64,000 bases of DNA from Tenrec ecaudatus (Eukaryota; Chordata; Mammalia; Afrosoricida; Tenrecidae), in the NCBI RefSeq assembly GCF_050624435.1, contig NC_134535.1, positions 121,259,731-121,323,730 of the forward strand, in the 5' to 3' direction. Under the pieces are notes generated by a model that was not told the origin of the DNA, did not search any database, and saw only the letters and a list, made by a program, of their open reading frames with translations. Shown piece by piece: positions 45,700-56,636 of the stretch (positions within the stretch are counted from its first letter, which is position 1; each line of letters opens with the position of its first letter). The translations under genes were made by a program, and so were the position numbers.

Positions 45700-45905
45700 A
45701 TTTAAGTCTAGGTAAATCTATAGAAACAGTAACTGGATTAATGATTCCTTGGGGGTATGGCAGAGGAGGTTGGGGGGGGGGAATGGAGAGCTAACAAGAG
45801 TAAGCACAAGAATGAAGAAAATGTTCTAAAACCAATTGTAGTGATGATTGTACAACTCTTCTCTATTGAATTTTATGATACAGAAATTATGTGCCAATAC
45901 AACTG
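45700..45905 (+). mobile_element. Probable old L1 3' end, sense
   Basis: It contains tctatagaaacagtaactgg, a G-run, then gatgattgtacaactcttct and attgaattttatgatac. This is the order of generic mammalian L1 3' ends. Confidence 0.55.
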
Positions 45906-45945
45906 TTGTGGGGGGGGGGCTTGATTAACAGCCTTGGATGCCCAC

Positions 45946-46121
45946 AAAACAAAACCTATTGCAGTCAAGTTGATTCCAACTCACACTGATCCTGTAGGAC
46001 AGATTTTCCAAAGCTATACGTCTTTACAGGATCGGACTGTTAAGTTTTTCTCCCATGAGTGATTGGTGGGTTCCCACGACTGACATTTCAGCGAGTGCTT
46101 AACCACAGTGCCACCAAACAT
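45946..46121 (-). mobile_element. AfroSINE-type SINE, antisense
   Basis: It runs from aaacaaaacctattgcagtc to gtgcttaaccacagtgccac. Essentially full length. Confidence 0.85.
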
Positions 46122-46144
46122 CTCAAATGCGTATGTGGAGAGAG

Positions 46145-46500
46145 AGAGATTTCAATCAAATGACTCCCGTAATTTTGGAGGCTGACAATCCCAAAGTCCA
46201 TGGTCAGCTCATGGGCTCGAGGTTCCTCCTGACTCACCCGGTTGCTTCAGCTGAGAAACCCAGGTCAGGTGGTGAGCTGCTACCTCAGAGGCCAGAGAAT
46301 GAGGAGTGAGTTGCAGGATTGAGAGAAAACAAGCTTTGCAAGCTCATCCGCACTGTTTTAATGCACACCACACCCCCTAGGAAGCGCTCTTCCAAACGTT
46401 GCTCAATGTGGAGCATGGCTCTGTGATGTCTGCCAGTCAACTGAGAACCATGGCCAACCAAGTTGGCAGAGCCCACTGATCATCAAAGCAGCACACCTGT
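46145..46500 (+). mobile_element. Possible older MaLR-type LTR
   Basis: Blocks attttggaggctgacaatcc, gaggttcctcctgactcacc and agaaaacaagctttgcaag recall mid-LTR sequence of MLT/MST-like elements. Ends are not defined. Confidence 0.35.
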
Positions 46501-47490
46501 AGAAGTGTAAGAACATTCAAATCCATCACAGTCCACGAGAGACTTATGCAAATCAACACCCAGTTATGAAAGTGTATGAAGAGGGAAGGGTGATCAGACC
46601 CAAAATGAAATAAGAGCTTCTGGACATTGTCTACTCAGCCATTATACACATAGGAAGAAATGATTGGAAATAAATATTCTGGTTGACTCTCTTCTCTCCC
46701 TCTAATCTCCTACCAGTGTCGTCATTGGCTCAACCCAATTGTAAGTCAGAAAGCAAGGAAGCCTGTAGAAGTCTCATGTGTTAGCCTCTGGGGCTCAGCA
46801 TAGATGGGAAAATGGACTAAGGGGAAAATAATAATATTCAGCCCAGATTGTCTTCTTTAACTCAGAAGTTATCTGATTTAAGACCCCCATCCTACTAAAG
46901 CATGCCCTTTCCACCCAAGAGCCTTATAGTACTGTAAAATGACACACTGTGCTCCCATAGGCTGCTGCGATGACCAGGCCCTAAAGAATGCTCTAAGTCA
47001 GATCGTTCTATAGCTCTGAGTCACAGGGTCATGGGGATTCTGACCAGGGATGAGGGACCTGAAGAACAGAATGCCACTCAAATATTTCCGCCATGAAGAA
47101 AGCTTATCACACTGCAAAATCCTTCCAGGGGACACTAAGAGGGAACAAGCCATCTTCCCGTTTACCCACAGTAGCCCGTGGTCCTTTCCCCAGGCTCGAT
47201 AATCTTCTTGCCTCATCTTCTGTTCCGGCATATTCTCCTGTCAAAGCCGCTATTTCCCCCTCTTCCACTCTGGACTGGACACCGTGACATCATTTCCTCC
47301 GTGGGCTTGAGTCCTCACAATGCAAAGAGAGGGTTTCTTAAAGCAGCATCAGCTTTTAGCTCTGCAAAGTAAGAAATGCCAAAATTTGGGGGGGGGGGTG
47401 TTAAGGAATAAGGAAAAGGGAAATCACTGGAAACTAATACTATACATCAAAGTTGTCTCTGATTCTTCTATCAAAATATAAATAGTACAA
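46501..47490. other. Anonymous intergenic DNA
   Basis: No gene recognised. G-run at about 47389-47398. Confidence 0.5.
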
Positions 47491-47992
47491 TGTGGGGGAC
47501 CAGTCTCCCCCAAACCAAATGGGTCCAAGGAGCGGTTGTGTAACTGAGGGGTAAATTAAAGAGACATGAGACAAGGCATGCAAGGGCTCACCGCTTCCAT
47601 GGCGACCGGAACCAGAATGAGGCTGGAATGCATGCCCTCATGCGTTTATATAATCTCTGGCATGCAAACCCCAGGAAACACATACGTAACAGAAAGGGGT
47701 TGTATTAGAGCAGTGGTTCTCAAACTTCCTCAGGCCGCGACCCTTTCATACAGTTCCTCATGTGGTGGTGACTTCCCAACCATAAAATTATATTCCTTGC
47801 TACTTCATAACTGTAATTTTGCTACTGTTATGAATTGGGTGACCCCTGTGAAAGGGTCATTCGACCCCCAAAGGGGTCATGACCCATAGGTTGAGAACCG
47901 CTGTATTAGAGGGATACACATAACATAAGGGGGATAAGCTAAGGGGTAAACACACAAAAGCAAGGGGAGGTTTTAGAGGCATATATATAACA
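47491..47992 (-). mobile_element. Probable LTR hosting a SPIN MITE
   Basis: It begins tgtgggggaccagtctcccc and ends near tatataaca. Read on the minus strand it has a TATA-like tataaacgcatgaggg and ends cccccaca, as LTRs do. Flanking TSDs were not found and the inner end may continue past the MaLR at 47998. The class is unknown. Confidence 0.5.
47711..47903. mobile_element. SPIN-type MITE with perfect 8-bp TSD
   Basis: A 193-bp element with inverted ends cagtggttctcaaacttcc and ggttgagaaccgctg. A perfect 8-bp duplication, tattagag, lies at 47703-47710 and 47904-47911. Internal sequence (cttgctacttcataactgta) is shared with 50168-50366 and with the left arm of the element at 35627. Confidence 0.95.
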
Positions 47993-47997
47993 GGAAG

Positions 47998-49005
47998 TGT
48001 GGTAGTTACATAATTTCATGTCAACTTGATAAATAGGTTATAGGGGTAAAGTCTAGCCTGTCAATCAGGTCACAGTCTGATCATTCCCTCTTGTGGACAT
48101 GGCCTTCTCATGAAGATTCTGGGAACTTTCTTCCTCCCTAGAGGCAGGACACACTGTCTGCTTTACCTTCCTGTTGACAAGCCACAAGGAGCCACTTCGA
48201 TGGCAGCCAGAGCCCCGGACATGTATCCACTGCCCTTGGATCTACAGGACTTTCCACCTACCAGCCAGTGATCTTCCTGCATTCAGCATTACTGCATGTG
48301 CCATGTGAGTCTGAAGAATTCATGAGCTAATGAGGTTGTTAGTTTATTGTGCAAAGCTGCCGATAAACACATGTGGGGTTAATTGAAGGGTGGAGGAATA
48401 AATGGCTCAGTGAGCCTCGCCTTTCGAGTTCTCAGGTCTCTTGCTTTCTGATGGTTGGACCAGGGTACAGCTGCCTTAGCCAGTTCCCTGCTTCAGCTGG
48501 CAAGGCTCACTTCCTGCAAGACATCCCCGAGGAGAACCTGCATGGACCTACCCCGATGCAGCCCTGGGTGCTGGAGCAGTCGTGTGGAGACCCCTGCCAG
48601 CGCTGAGATGCTTACACGTTCACTGACTTGGCTTTCCTCCTGCAGTCGGTGTCATTGCGTATGTTTAGTGAGATGGGGGAGGACTTTGTGGATTGGTGTT
48701 GGACATATGGGTTAATGTTAGACTTGAGGGCTTGGACAGCACTGGGTTGGGATGTTTTCTTGATGCACACTTAACCTTTATATAAAACTCTCTTATATAT
48801 GAGTCTGTAGATTTCTTTCTCTAAAGTACCCAGACTAACACAGCTAATATCAGACTTATGGGCTAATATCAAACTTATGAACTTGATCTGAACTGGGCTG
48901 GGATATTTTCTGAAGATACAATTACTCTTTGATATGAAGCTCTCTTTACCCGCACACTCGTGTGTGTCCCTAGATTTGCTTCTCTAGTCAACCCGGGCCA
49001 ACACT
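47998..49005 (-). mobile_element. MaLR-like LTR (outer), split by a second MaLR
   Basis: Its ends are tgtggtagttacataatttc (47998) and gtcaacccgggccaacact (49005). A perfect 5-bp TSD, ggaag, is at 47993-47997 and 49006-49010. Removing 48331-48842 plus one TSD copy restores a single LTR of about 490 bp. Confidence 0.92.
48331..48842 (-). mobile_element. MaLR-like solo LTR (inner), 512 bp
   Basis: It starts tgaggttgttag and ends cagactaacaca. A perfect 5-bp TSD, gctaa, is at 48326-48330 and 48843-48847. It is nearly collinear with 5385-5898. Confidence 0.95.
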
Positions 49006-49010
49006 GGAAG

Positions 49011-49785
49011 GCACATACATCACAAGATGGGCAGATTCTAGAGTCAAGATGGCAACCTAACCTCAGTCAGCTCTGTGCTGGCTTGCCCGTTACTGGCCCT
49101 GAGCTCTTCTCCAGGGAAATAATCTATGATCCTTATCAGAAGAGAGTGGGTCCTACTTAGGGTGGGACAGACAATAGAGTCTGATTGCTCTCAAAGGCAG
49201 ACAACCTACAGTCAAGTAGCCTTCAAGCAGTTGCCCTTCAAGCTGTATAGCAGCAACCAGGTTCTTGCAAGTAGCACCTTAAAATTGGCATCACTATGGG
49301 GGGCATCGTGGGGAATGACTTTTACGTAGGAGAATATGACTGGAGGCCCTGCCTCCCAGTCTTTAACATATGAACATCGAGAATTTTCCCGCATATACTC
49401 TCTTCCCGCTTCTGTTTTCCCCAACGCATAATCTCCATACACTAAATGGAAAATTGAATGGCGTTGAGATAGCCTAGCACGAGGGGAAATTGAGGTTCAT
49501 TTTAGCATGTATTTTCAAGCAAATAATAATTTAAGAACACAGAAACAATATAAAAAGAAAGACAATCAATATATAAAAAGATAGAAGACAAAAAGGCACA
49601 GTCTAGTCACTCTATGTTTTACTCCTTTATTCCTTTACCTCCACCTCTCTGACTCATGGAAATGAACAGATATGCAGGGAAGTGAGAAGATGAAAGAAAC
49701 CAGGTAGTGATATGACCTCATGTGCAAATGTAAAATGAACTTGCCTATGGATACATGCTTCACCGCTTTCTAGAGTCAAGTTGTT
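49011..49785. other. Anonymous DNA, possibly continuing the 47.5-kb LTR
   Basis: No gene recognised. The first 430 bp may be the remainder of the LTR-like unit at 47491, since the MaLR split falls there, but I found no second TSD. Confidence 0.4.
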
Positions 49786-49935
49786 GTTAGGGGCTGTTGA
49801 GTTGGTTCTGACTCACAGTGACCCGATGTATAATAGAGGGAAACACACGGAGTCCTGCACCAACCTCGGTTTTTCTTTCGTTGGAGCCCATTGCTGCAGC
49901 CACTGGATCAGTCCATCATGTGGAGGGGCTAGGGC
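49786..49935 (-). mobile_element. RTE-type LINE 3' tail
   Basis: Begins gttgttgttaggggctgttg and contains cccattgctgcagccactgg; antisense 3' UTR only. Confidence 0.75.
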
Positions 49936-50009
49936 TGATATTATCACCTAATCTAAATAGATGAGGACCCGAGGAAAGCGTCAATGTCCAGCAGAAGAGA
50001 TGGTCTTGG

Positions 50010-50155
50010 CTTGACAAACCTGAGTGTGAATTCTTGTTGTTTTACTTAAGCAGGTCAAAAGACCACTCTGAGTTTTGGTTTCCTAATCTATAAATGTCAG
50101 AGAATGATACCAACCTTGAAGAGATGTTCAAAATGATAAATACAAGACATCTGTT
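50010..50155 (+). repeat. MIR fragment
   Basis: The order gagtgtgaattcttg, then gagttttggtttcctaatct and ataccaaccttg follows MIR in sense orientation. It is ancient and diverged. Confidence 0.6.
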
Positions 50156-50167
50156 TAGGAGCTAGAC

Positions 50168-50366
50168 CAGCGGTTCTCAACCTGTGGTCACGACCCCTTT
50201 GAGGGCCGAATAACCTTTTCTCAAGGGTCACCCGATTCATAACAGTAGCAAAATTACAGTTATGAAGTAGCAACGAAAATAGTTTTATGGTTGGGGGTGG
50301 GGACCACCACAATATAAGGAACTGTATTAAAGGGCCGCAGCATTAGGAAGGTTGAGTGGACCACTG
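50168..50366. mobile_element. SPIN-type MITE
   Basis: A 199-bp element beginning cagcggttctcaacctgtgg and ending ggttgagtggaccactg. The flanking 8-mers agctagac and atctagcc match at 6 of 8. It shares internal sequence, in inverse orientation, with 47711-47903. Confidence 0.88.
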
Positions 50367-50514
50367 ATCTAGCCCATGACCAATAGCAGACAAAAGGAGC
50401 CTCTTTCCATTAGTTTCCAACTCATTCTGTCACTGTCACTGACAGCAAATAGAGATACAAATCTGAAAATTTGGGTGGACAAAAAAGAAGCTGGGGTGAG
50501 AAAAGTGTGCATGT

Positions 50515-50960
50515 CCAGGGATGGATGACTAGGTAATCAAAACGCGGTGCCTGCAAGCAATAGGCTGTTTCTCAGCCATAAGGGACCTGAAGCCCTGATA
50601 CATGCTATAGCCTGGAAGAAACCTGGAAGCATGGTGCAATGAAATAAATCACAAAAGGGCAAATTTCATACGATGCTGTTTATGTAGAGCACTTAAAATA
50701 AGCACCATCTATCCGTAGTGACCATGGCCAGGGGCTGGGAGAAAAGGAGACGCAGCGGCGAGTGCCTATTCTCGGTGATGGCCAATTTGGCGACAGCTAC
50801 TGGTGTGGTTGCACCACATGGTGAATGTATCTGACATCCCCTGACTGGACACCCGGGGAGGAACTCACTTTGGGGCAAGTATTGTGTTACATATACTTTT
50901 ACAACAAGAAAGTAATGAGCTGACCTGGAAGATAAGGACAAATAACCTGATAAAAATGGC
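50515..50960 (+). mobile_element. Old L1 3' end, sense
   Basis: Contains ctgatacatgctatagcctg, tcatacgatgctgtttatg and tggccaggggctgggag, the ORF2-end to 3' UTR junction of old mammalian L1. Confidence 0.75.
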
Positions 50961-51429
50961 AAAGGGACAGGTTCAATGATAGAAAGTAATGTATCTTATC
51001 AAGGAGATCATGTTGTCCCTTCAGTTTTATGCAGGGCAGGAACTGCTCTTCCCCCCTCCCGCATAGCCCCGGTCACTACTAATACACTTTGTTTTGGGGG
51101 TGTCTGTATCGAGGACATAATTATGTTCTTTCCCTTTTGGAGGATAAGGGGAAGGGAGGAATATTCTGATTCCAAAATTCATTACCGATATGAGTTTGGT
51201 CCCCATCTGGAAGAAAAGGCACCAGTCAACCTGATCCATCATTTTCTTGAGAGGATTCTATCTCAGAAAATACGGTGGCCTATTTTTGTACACTCTGGTC
51301 AGCTTGCTTAAGAGTTTCCACCATAATGAAGGTCTGCAAAGTACTAACTAGTCTTGAGGGACCGGAATACACTGGGGATGGAAAGTCAGGCTAAGGTGTG
51401 CCCAGTTATACCTGTTGAACAGTCATACT
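50961..51429. other. Anonymous intergenic DNA
   Basis: No gene or repeat recognised. Confidence 0.45.
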
Positions 51430-51531
51430 GCATCTTGTTTCCTAAGCTACAATTACTCTTGGATCTAAAGCTCACTCTTACACACATATGAGTGTCTCTG
51501 GATTTGTTTCTCTAGTCTCCCCAGACTAACT
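51430..51531 (-). mobile_element. MaLR-like LTR terminal fragment
   Basis: About 100 bp of the LTR end: aattactcttggatctaaag .. tttgtttctctagtctcccc .. cagactaact. Confidence 0.7.
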
Positions 51532-51976
51532 GCAGTGCCTCAAATCAAACAGCACTAGGTGGGTGTGAAAAATTGTAGCAAGCTTAACTGTCATCGCAAA
51601 ATATAATTATGTAAATGTAAAATACAAAAATGTAAAATGCAAGCTTAAGTGTAGTAAAATAAGGACACAGTGTCCAATCATAATACGTTTGCTCTAATTC
51701 AGCATCTTGTACGAATTAAAAGACCAATAGTTTCAAATGCAAATAATTCAAGTAAAGTCAGAATAAAAGGGGGGGGGGAATCTAGAAATTGTTTATTGTG
51801 CAACACAAAATATTTGGCATTCAAAACGTTTGGCAAGAATATAGTGTACATTCTTGTAATATAGTAGGTATTATTCTTTATGTTATAGCTAGTGCATATT
51901 ATCAAAATAAATATTCAAAATTTCTCAGATTCACGCAGCAAATCATATCACTTACACATACACATACACATACTTG
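51532..51976. other. Anonymous AT-rich DNA
   Basis: No gene recognised. G-run at about 51771-51778. Confidence 0.45.
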
Positions 51977-52165
51977 TGTACTATCAGGTTGATTCTGTGT
52001 GTGACTCACAGTGACTCTGTATGACAGAGTCATAGACCTGCTCCATAAGGGATTCCTAGGCCGAGTGGGGGCAGATTGCCAGGTCTTCTGTCCCCACAGA
52101 GTCACTAGTGGGTTGGAATTGTTGACCTTTGGGTTAGTAGCCAAGTGCTTCACCAGGGCTAGCGC
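51977..52165 (-). mobile_element. AfroSINE-type SINE, antisense (cluster 1/5)
   Basis: It has tcaggttgattctgtgtgtg, gttggaattgttgacctttg and gtgcttcaccagggctag. Followed by a short CTGT repeat (about 52171-52192). Confidence 0.8.
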
Positions 52166-52189
52166 CCCCTCTGTCTGTCTGTCTGTCTG

Positions 52190-52350
52190 TCTAATGCAGG
52201 CTCTGTGTGACTGTGGATGCCAGGGGAGAGCTGCCCCCTAGCATTTCTAAGGCTGTAATTGTAAAGAAGTTGATGGCCCCATCTTTCTCGCTGGAGTAGC
52301 TGGTAGGTTCAAACTGCTGGCCTTTCCATTAGAAGGAAAGCATTGAACCA
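52190..52350 (-). mobile_element. AfroSINE-type SINE, antisense (cluster 2/5)
   Basis: Contains atttctaaggctgtaattgt, atggccccatctttctcgct and ggtaggttcaaactgctggc. Confidence 0.7.
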
Positions 52351-52362
52351 GCAGAAGACTTG

Positions 52363-52439
52363 ACGAGGCTTCAGAAAGTTTGTGGAAAATTCCATTGTCT
52401 TCTAATTCCATTTTCACGAACTTTGTGAAGCCCCTTTTG
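52363..52439. mobile_element. Short mariner-like MITE
   Basis: A 77-bp near-palindrome (acgaggcttcagaaagttt .. aactttgtgaagccccttttg). The right flank is TA; the left flank has decayed to TG. Related to 42586-42647. Confidence 0.75.
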
Positions 52440-52469
52440 TACATACGTGTACCAAAACATCACACAACT

Positions 52470-52625
52470 CCACTGCGACCATGGAGCACCTTCGTGCTGA
52501 TAGGGATCCTATATAGGGATCCTCTGTAGGGGTTCTGAGACTGTAAATTTTTGCAGGAGCGGACAGCTTCATCTTTTTTCCACTCAGAGCCTGTGGGGTT
52601 TGAAGTGCAGACCTTGAAATCATCC
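52470..52625 (-). mobile_element. AfroSINE-type SINE, antisense (cluster 3/5)
   Basis: Has ctgagactgtaaatttttgc, gagcggacagcttcatctt and gtggggtttgaagtgcagac. A short internal duplication of tatagggatcct is present near 52510. Confidence 0.75.
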
Positions 52626-52647
52626 TAACCTACCCTGCCAGCTGGGA

Positions 52648-52650
<3 letters not shown>

Positions 52651-52688
<38 letters not shown>
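52651..52688. repeat. (GT)n microsatellite
   Basis: An uninterrupted GT run of about 19 units between two SINEs, probably grown from a SINE tail. Confidence 0.95.
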
Positions 52689-52689
<1 letters not shown>

Positions 52690-52691
<2 letters not shown>

Positions 52692-52890
52692 GACCGACCC
52701 CAAGCCCCATGGCATTGAATTCCATTTTGATCCGTAGAGACCCCATTTTGATCCGTAGAGACCCTATATAGTGTTTCTCAGACTAAGTCTTTATGGGAGC
52801 TTATAGCTTCATCTAACTCCTGAGGAGCTATTAGTGGGTTTGAACCACAAACCTTGTTAACAGTCCAACACTTACCTGACAGCACCATTA
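52690..52890 (-). mobile_element. AfroSINE-type SINE, antisense (cluster 4/5)
   Basis: Contains a tandemly duplicated 20-mer-like unit, ccattttgatccgtagagac, followed by ttcatctaactcctgaggag and gtgggtttgaaccacaaacc. Confidence 0.75.
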
Positions 52891-52984
52891 GCATTCTTTA
52901 GATGCATATATCTGTGTATATATGTACATGGAAATGTGTATGTATGCACACACTTGAGTATAGAAATACACGCACACACAAAAA

Positions 52985-53150
52985 TCCCTAAGCCCTCTGC
53001 CAGTGTCCTGCCCCCAAGTAGGAGTTGAGACTGTGAATCTTTATGGACTCAGGTAGCCTCCCGCTCCTCCCGTGGAGAGTCTGTTGACTAGGGATCTATG
53101 ACCTTGTGCTCAGCAGAACAATGCTTACCTGACAGCACCACCAGGACTCC
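52985..53150 (-). mobile_element. AfroSINE-type SINE, antisense (cluster 5/5)
   Basis: Contains agttgagactgtgaatcttt and gcttacctgacagcaccacc. It ends in the same ttacctgacagcacca as copy 4, so these two are close relatives. Confidence 0.75.
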
Positions 53151-53155
53151 ATATA

Positions 53156-54104
53156 TAGTTATATTCATATTCCTATATGTCAGGATGCTGCCTGGAGGGA
53201 AAAGCTCGGGGTGAGCCGCAGAGGGGTCCTTGTCTTAGCGTCTGCTCCTGGGGGTCTTGGGGGTCTCCATGGAGCAGCTAGTTTCTTCCACATTTTCTTG
53301 CTTCTGTGCCTAAGCTGCAGCTTTGATCAGCTCAGAAGTGATTGACTGAAGGTAGGGCCTCATGAACGTAACAAAGAAAATTCTATTCTCAAACAGAATT
53401 ACACTCACCTGTACAGAGATTTGAATTCCGATACATATTTTTAGGGCGACACAATTCTTTAACAGGGAGCATTAAAATCTAATTAAACAGGTGTTTCTCA
53501 AAAAAGAATACTAACAAGATCATTGCAGCGAGCAGTTAGGCATGCTAATAGAAATCAAATGGAAGTCAAAGAGGAAGGATTCAATTAGAGAGGAGTGGAA
53601 AAAAATCCCTCTGAAGGGCAAACGCTGGAGGGAAAACGGGCACTTTTCCTTTTCTCTGTTGCCGATGAGGATATACTTCCCAGGAGGACCCCGTCTACTG
53701 CAAAATATGGCACAGGGTACCTCCCTCCTAGAAGACAAGACTCAAGGTTGGAGGTCCCAGGAGATTTAATTACTAAATGCGAAGACATTAAAAGACATGG
53801 TAAGGTGACAATGACTAGAGAAGACAGACTGGAATGGGAAGAAAAGGGAATATGTGCAGGAGGAGAATGCTCCCCCACTGCGAAGAAGAACACACATCAC
53901 ACTGCACACACGGTGTCAGAGCTCCTTCCACCACGCTGCACAATTGCACGCAGCTGCTGGGCCTCTCCAAGGGCCCTAATTGGAAAGCTCTGAACATCTT
54001 TTAGAGACCAGGCACCCTTGCACAGTTGACTCTAATTCTCAGGTGAGTTCGGGGTGTTGGCGGATTTTCCTGCACCGTTCTGACATTTTATCAGTCTCGA
54101 ATTA
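53156..54104. other. Anonymous intergenic DNA
   Basis: A 132-codon plus frame (53595-53993) overlaps a 102-codon minus frame. Neither resembles a known protein and I do not call a gene. Confidence 0.45.
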
Positions 54105-54190
54105 GTCAGCAGATCTCTAGGGGAGAAAGATGAGGCTTTCTACTTCCATAAAGATGGACCATCTCAGAAAGCCACAGAGTTGGCTATAGG
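54105..54190 (+). mobile_element. AfroSINE fragment, sense
   Basis: Contains ggggagaaagatgaggcttt and ctacttccataaagatgg; partial. Confidence 0.5.
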
Positions 54191-56481
54191 GCCACTGTGA
54201 GGCAGAAGCCACTCAATGGCAGAGAGTTTGGGTTTAGTGAGACAGAGACGGAAGAAAGGAGAGACAGGAGAGGGAGCTGCAGTACTCTCCGACTCAACAC
54301 CAAGACACCGGCATATCTTCTGCCCGCACTGTGTGGTGGAAAGGGGACTGGCGTGGGTTTGGGGAGACGTGGGCTTGGGCTCCCGCTTTGCCACTAAAAA
54401 ATTGATTTGTTCCACAGAATGTGCTCAGCCCTCTGAGGCACCTTCTCTCCTTTGACTTCTAAGGTTTCCCTCCAGTTCCTACTTAAGTCACCATCTTTCC
54501 AAGTTCTTCCCCCAAAAGTTTAGCGATTGGCCAGTTTTTAAGGCTACATTAAAAACCTATCAAAATACTTCAGAAAAAAATAACTTCCACTGAAAATCAA
54601 TATAAGCGGAAGTTACCAGCCTCTTTTCTTTTTTCCTCTTCTAGGACCCTCAATAATTCTTTTTTTTTGCCTTAATAACTTCAAGTCTAAAAGTGTCATG
54701 CTTTCTGCATTCTGAATCCAACTTTTCATTGAAGTCAATTCCCCATTCCACTCTCAGCACTCTTTAGAAAGAGAGGGGGAAGACAGCCCATATGATATTT
54801 TCACTTTGCTATGCCAATAGGTATTAGCGTGAATGAAGGAGGATGTAGGCCTACAAAAGTAGTGGTGGTAGCAAGAAAGGGAGATTATAAATAAACTGTG
54901 TTTTTCAACCTGTAAACTTCATCAGTGATGCCATCATGTATTATTCAGAACGAGGCAATTCTTTGGATTCCTTGGCGATCACATATCATGAAGGCAGATC
55001 CAGGCAGCCTGACAGGTCGCATTATCTTGATGAAGCTCACCAGACGGATGTGCAGGTCAGGACTTTTTCACACACAAAAATCTTTATTGGCTTCTGGAGA
55101 ATTATTCAAGATAAGCCCTTAATTGTTTGGAAGACTTGTGCTACTTAGTACGATAGCTATAAAAACGCTGAAATGTGGTGAATCCAAATGGGATGTTGAA
55201 GAGAGTACACACACATAGGCACACATACAGAAAGAATGTAAACTAGAAAAAAAGAGAATGTAAACTAGATCGTTAATGTTTTTATATTGATTAAATGTGA
55301 AAAGGAGAATGAATATATTAAGTAAAATGTATTCAAATGCATACCATCTGTTTATTTTTTTACTTTTTTAGTGTGGCTACAGGAAATTTAAATCTACACA
55401 TTTGGAGCTCAAATTACATTTCAATTAGATGGTTAGCCTCTGAATCATAACCCCTTAAAATACAGGGGCCGATTCGGTCTTATTTTGCACGATAGCCGTA
55501 GCCCAAGACGTGAAGGATCGGTAAATGTACTGCGTGGACTTCAGGAGAACACCAGGCAGAGTGTAAGAATAACAGTGTCCTCTTCTCTGAACTTAAAAAA
55601 AAATACTCTTTAATTCCTCTGCTTTTTATTGCAGGCAGACCATTCCCTTCTGTGTTGTTTTCGCAGTCATCAGGTTGAGACGATTATTTCATTGTTTTAA
55701 AGTATAGTATTAGATATGCTGATATATCGATGCTTCATTACTTCCATTCTAGTCTCCTGAAGGATGGGTGATATGCTGGATAGTCTTTTGTCACCTCAGC
55801 CTCATGGTTAGCCTCCTCCCAGGTAGGAGCTACATCTTTAGAATCTCCTTCCCCGGAGGATTCCAGGTTGGAATCTGCCAAAGGAAGCTGTTTGCTCTAG
55901 ACCCAGAAGGCAGATGAGGAGATCACTGTTTTCCAGTCAGTTACTGAAAGATGCCTGGGCAGGTGGAGGCTCAAAGCACTCTGCAGATGAACTTCTGGAG
56001 GAGCCACCTCTGGGTTGCATGAACTGAAACAGGGATGAATCTGCCTCAAAGCGAACGACGACGTTAAGCTGGGTGGCTACTCACTTACAGGGACCCTAAC
56101 TCTGACAGTGACTCTAGCCATTTTGCATTGCTAGTTTTACAATTATTTCTGAAATTCAGCTCTCTAAATTGCACACACGTTAAGCCTTCAAAAACCTGGA
56201 TCTAGGTAGGAATAATTGGGAGGTTGGGGGGCATTCCTGAGCACCGCCAATAGTGGGTGCCACTGGGTCTGAGGGCATCAGGATAGCCTGTGTGACACTC
56301 CCGCCCCAGCAAACTGCTGTGGCAGCCCGGACCCTCTTCATCCTGGGGACAGAATAGCTTTGTTTTCATGACCAGATCAGTCATTGCGAAAAAATGATAG
56401 CTGTCAACTATTAGATGATGACGTTTTTATTCCACTTAATCTCACATTTAAGCAATGATTTCATTGCAGTGGAAACGACGC
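54191..56481. other. Anonymous intergenic DNA
   Basis: About 2.3 kb without a recognised repeat, which is unusual for this window. It could hold distal YBX3 regulatory sequence, but nothing in the sequence shows this directly. Confidence 0.45.
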
Positions 56482-56636
56482 TACCCTCTGTGAAGAGTCG
56501 ATCCCAGCTCACAGCGACCCTTTTCTAGAGTTTCTGAAGCTTTGCAAAAAACCTCATCTTTCTTCCCCGAAGCAGCTGGTCAGCAGCTTGAGGTCAGCAG
56601 TCCAGTACTTACCTCACGCGACTACCAGGACTCAGA
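56482..56636 (-). mobile_element. AfroSINE-type SINE, antisense
   Basis: Contains agagtcgatcccagctcaca, aaaacctcatctttcttccc and cgcgactaccaggactcag. Confidence 0.75.
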
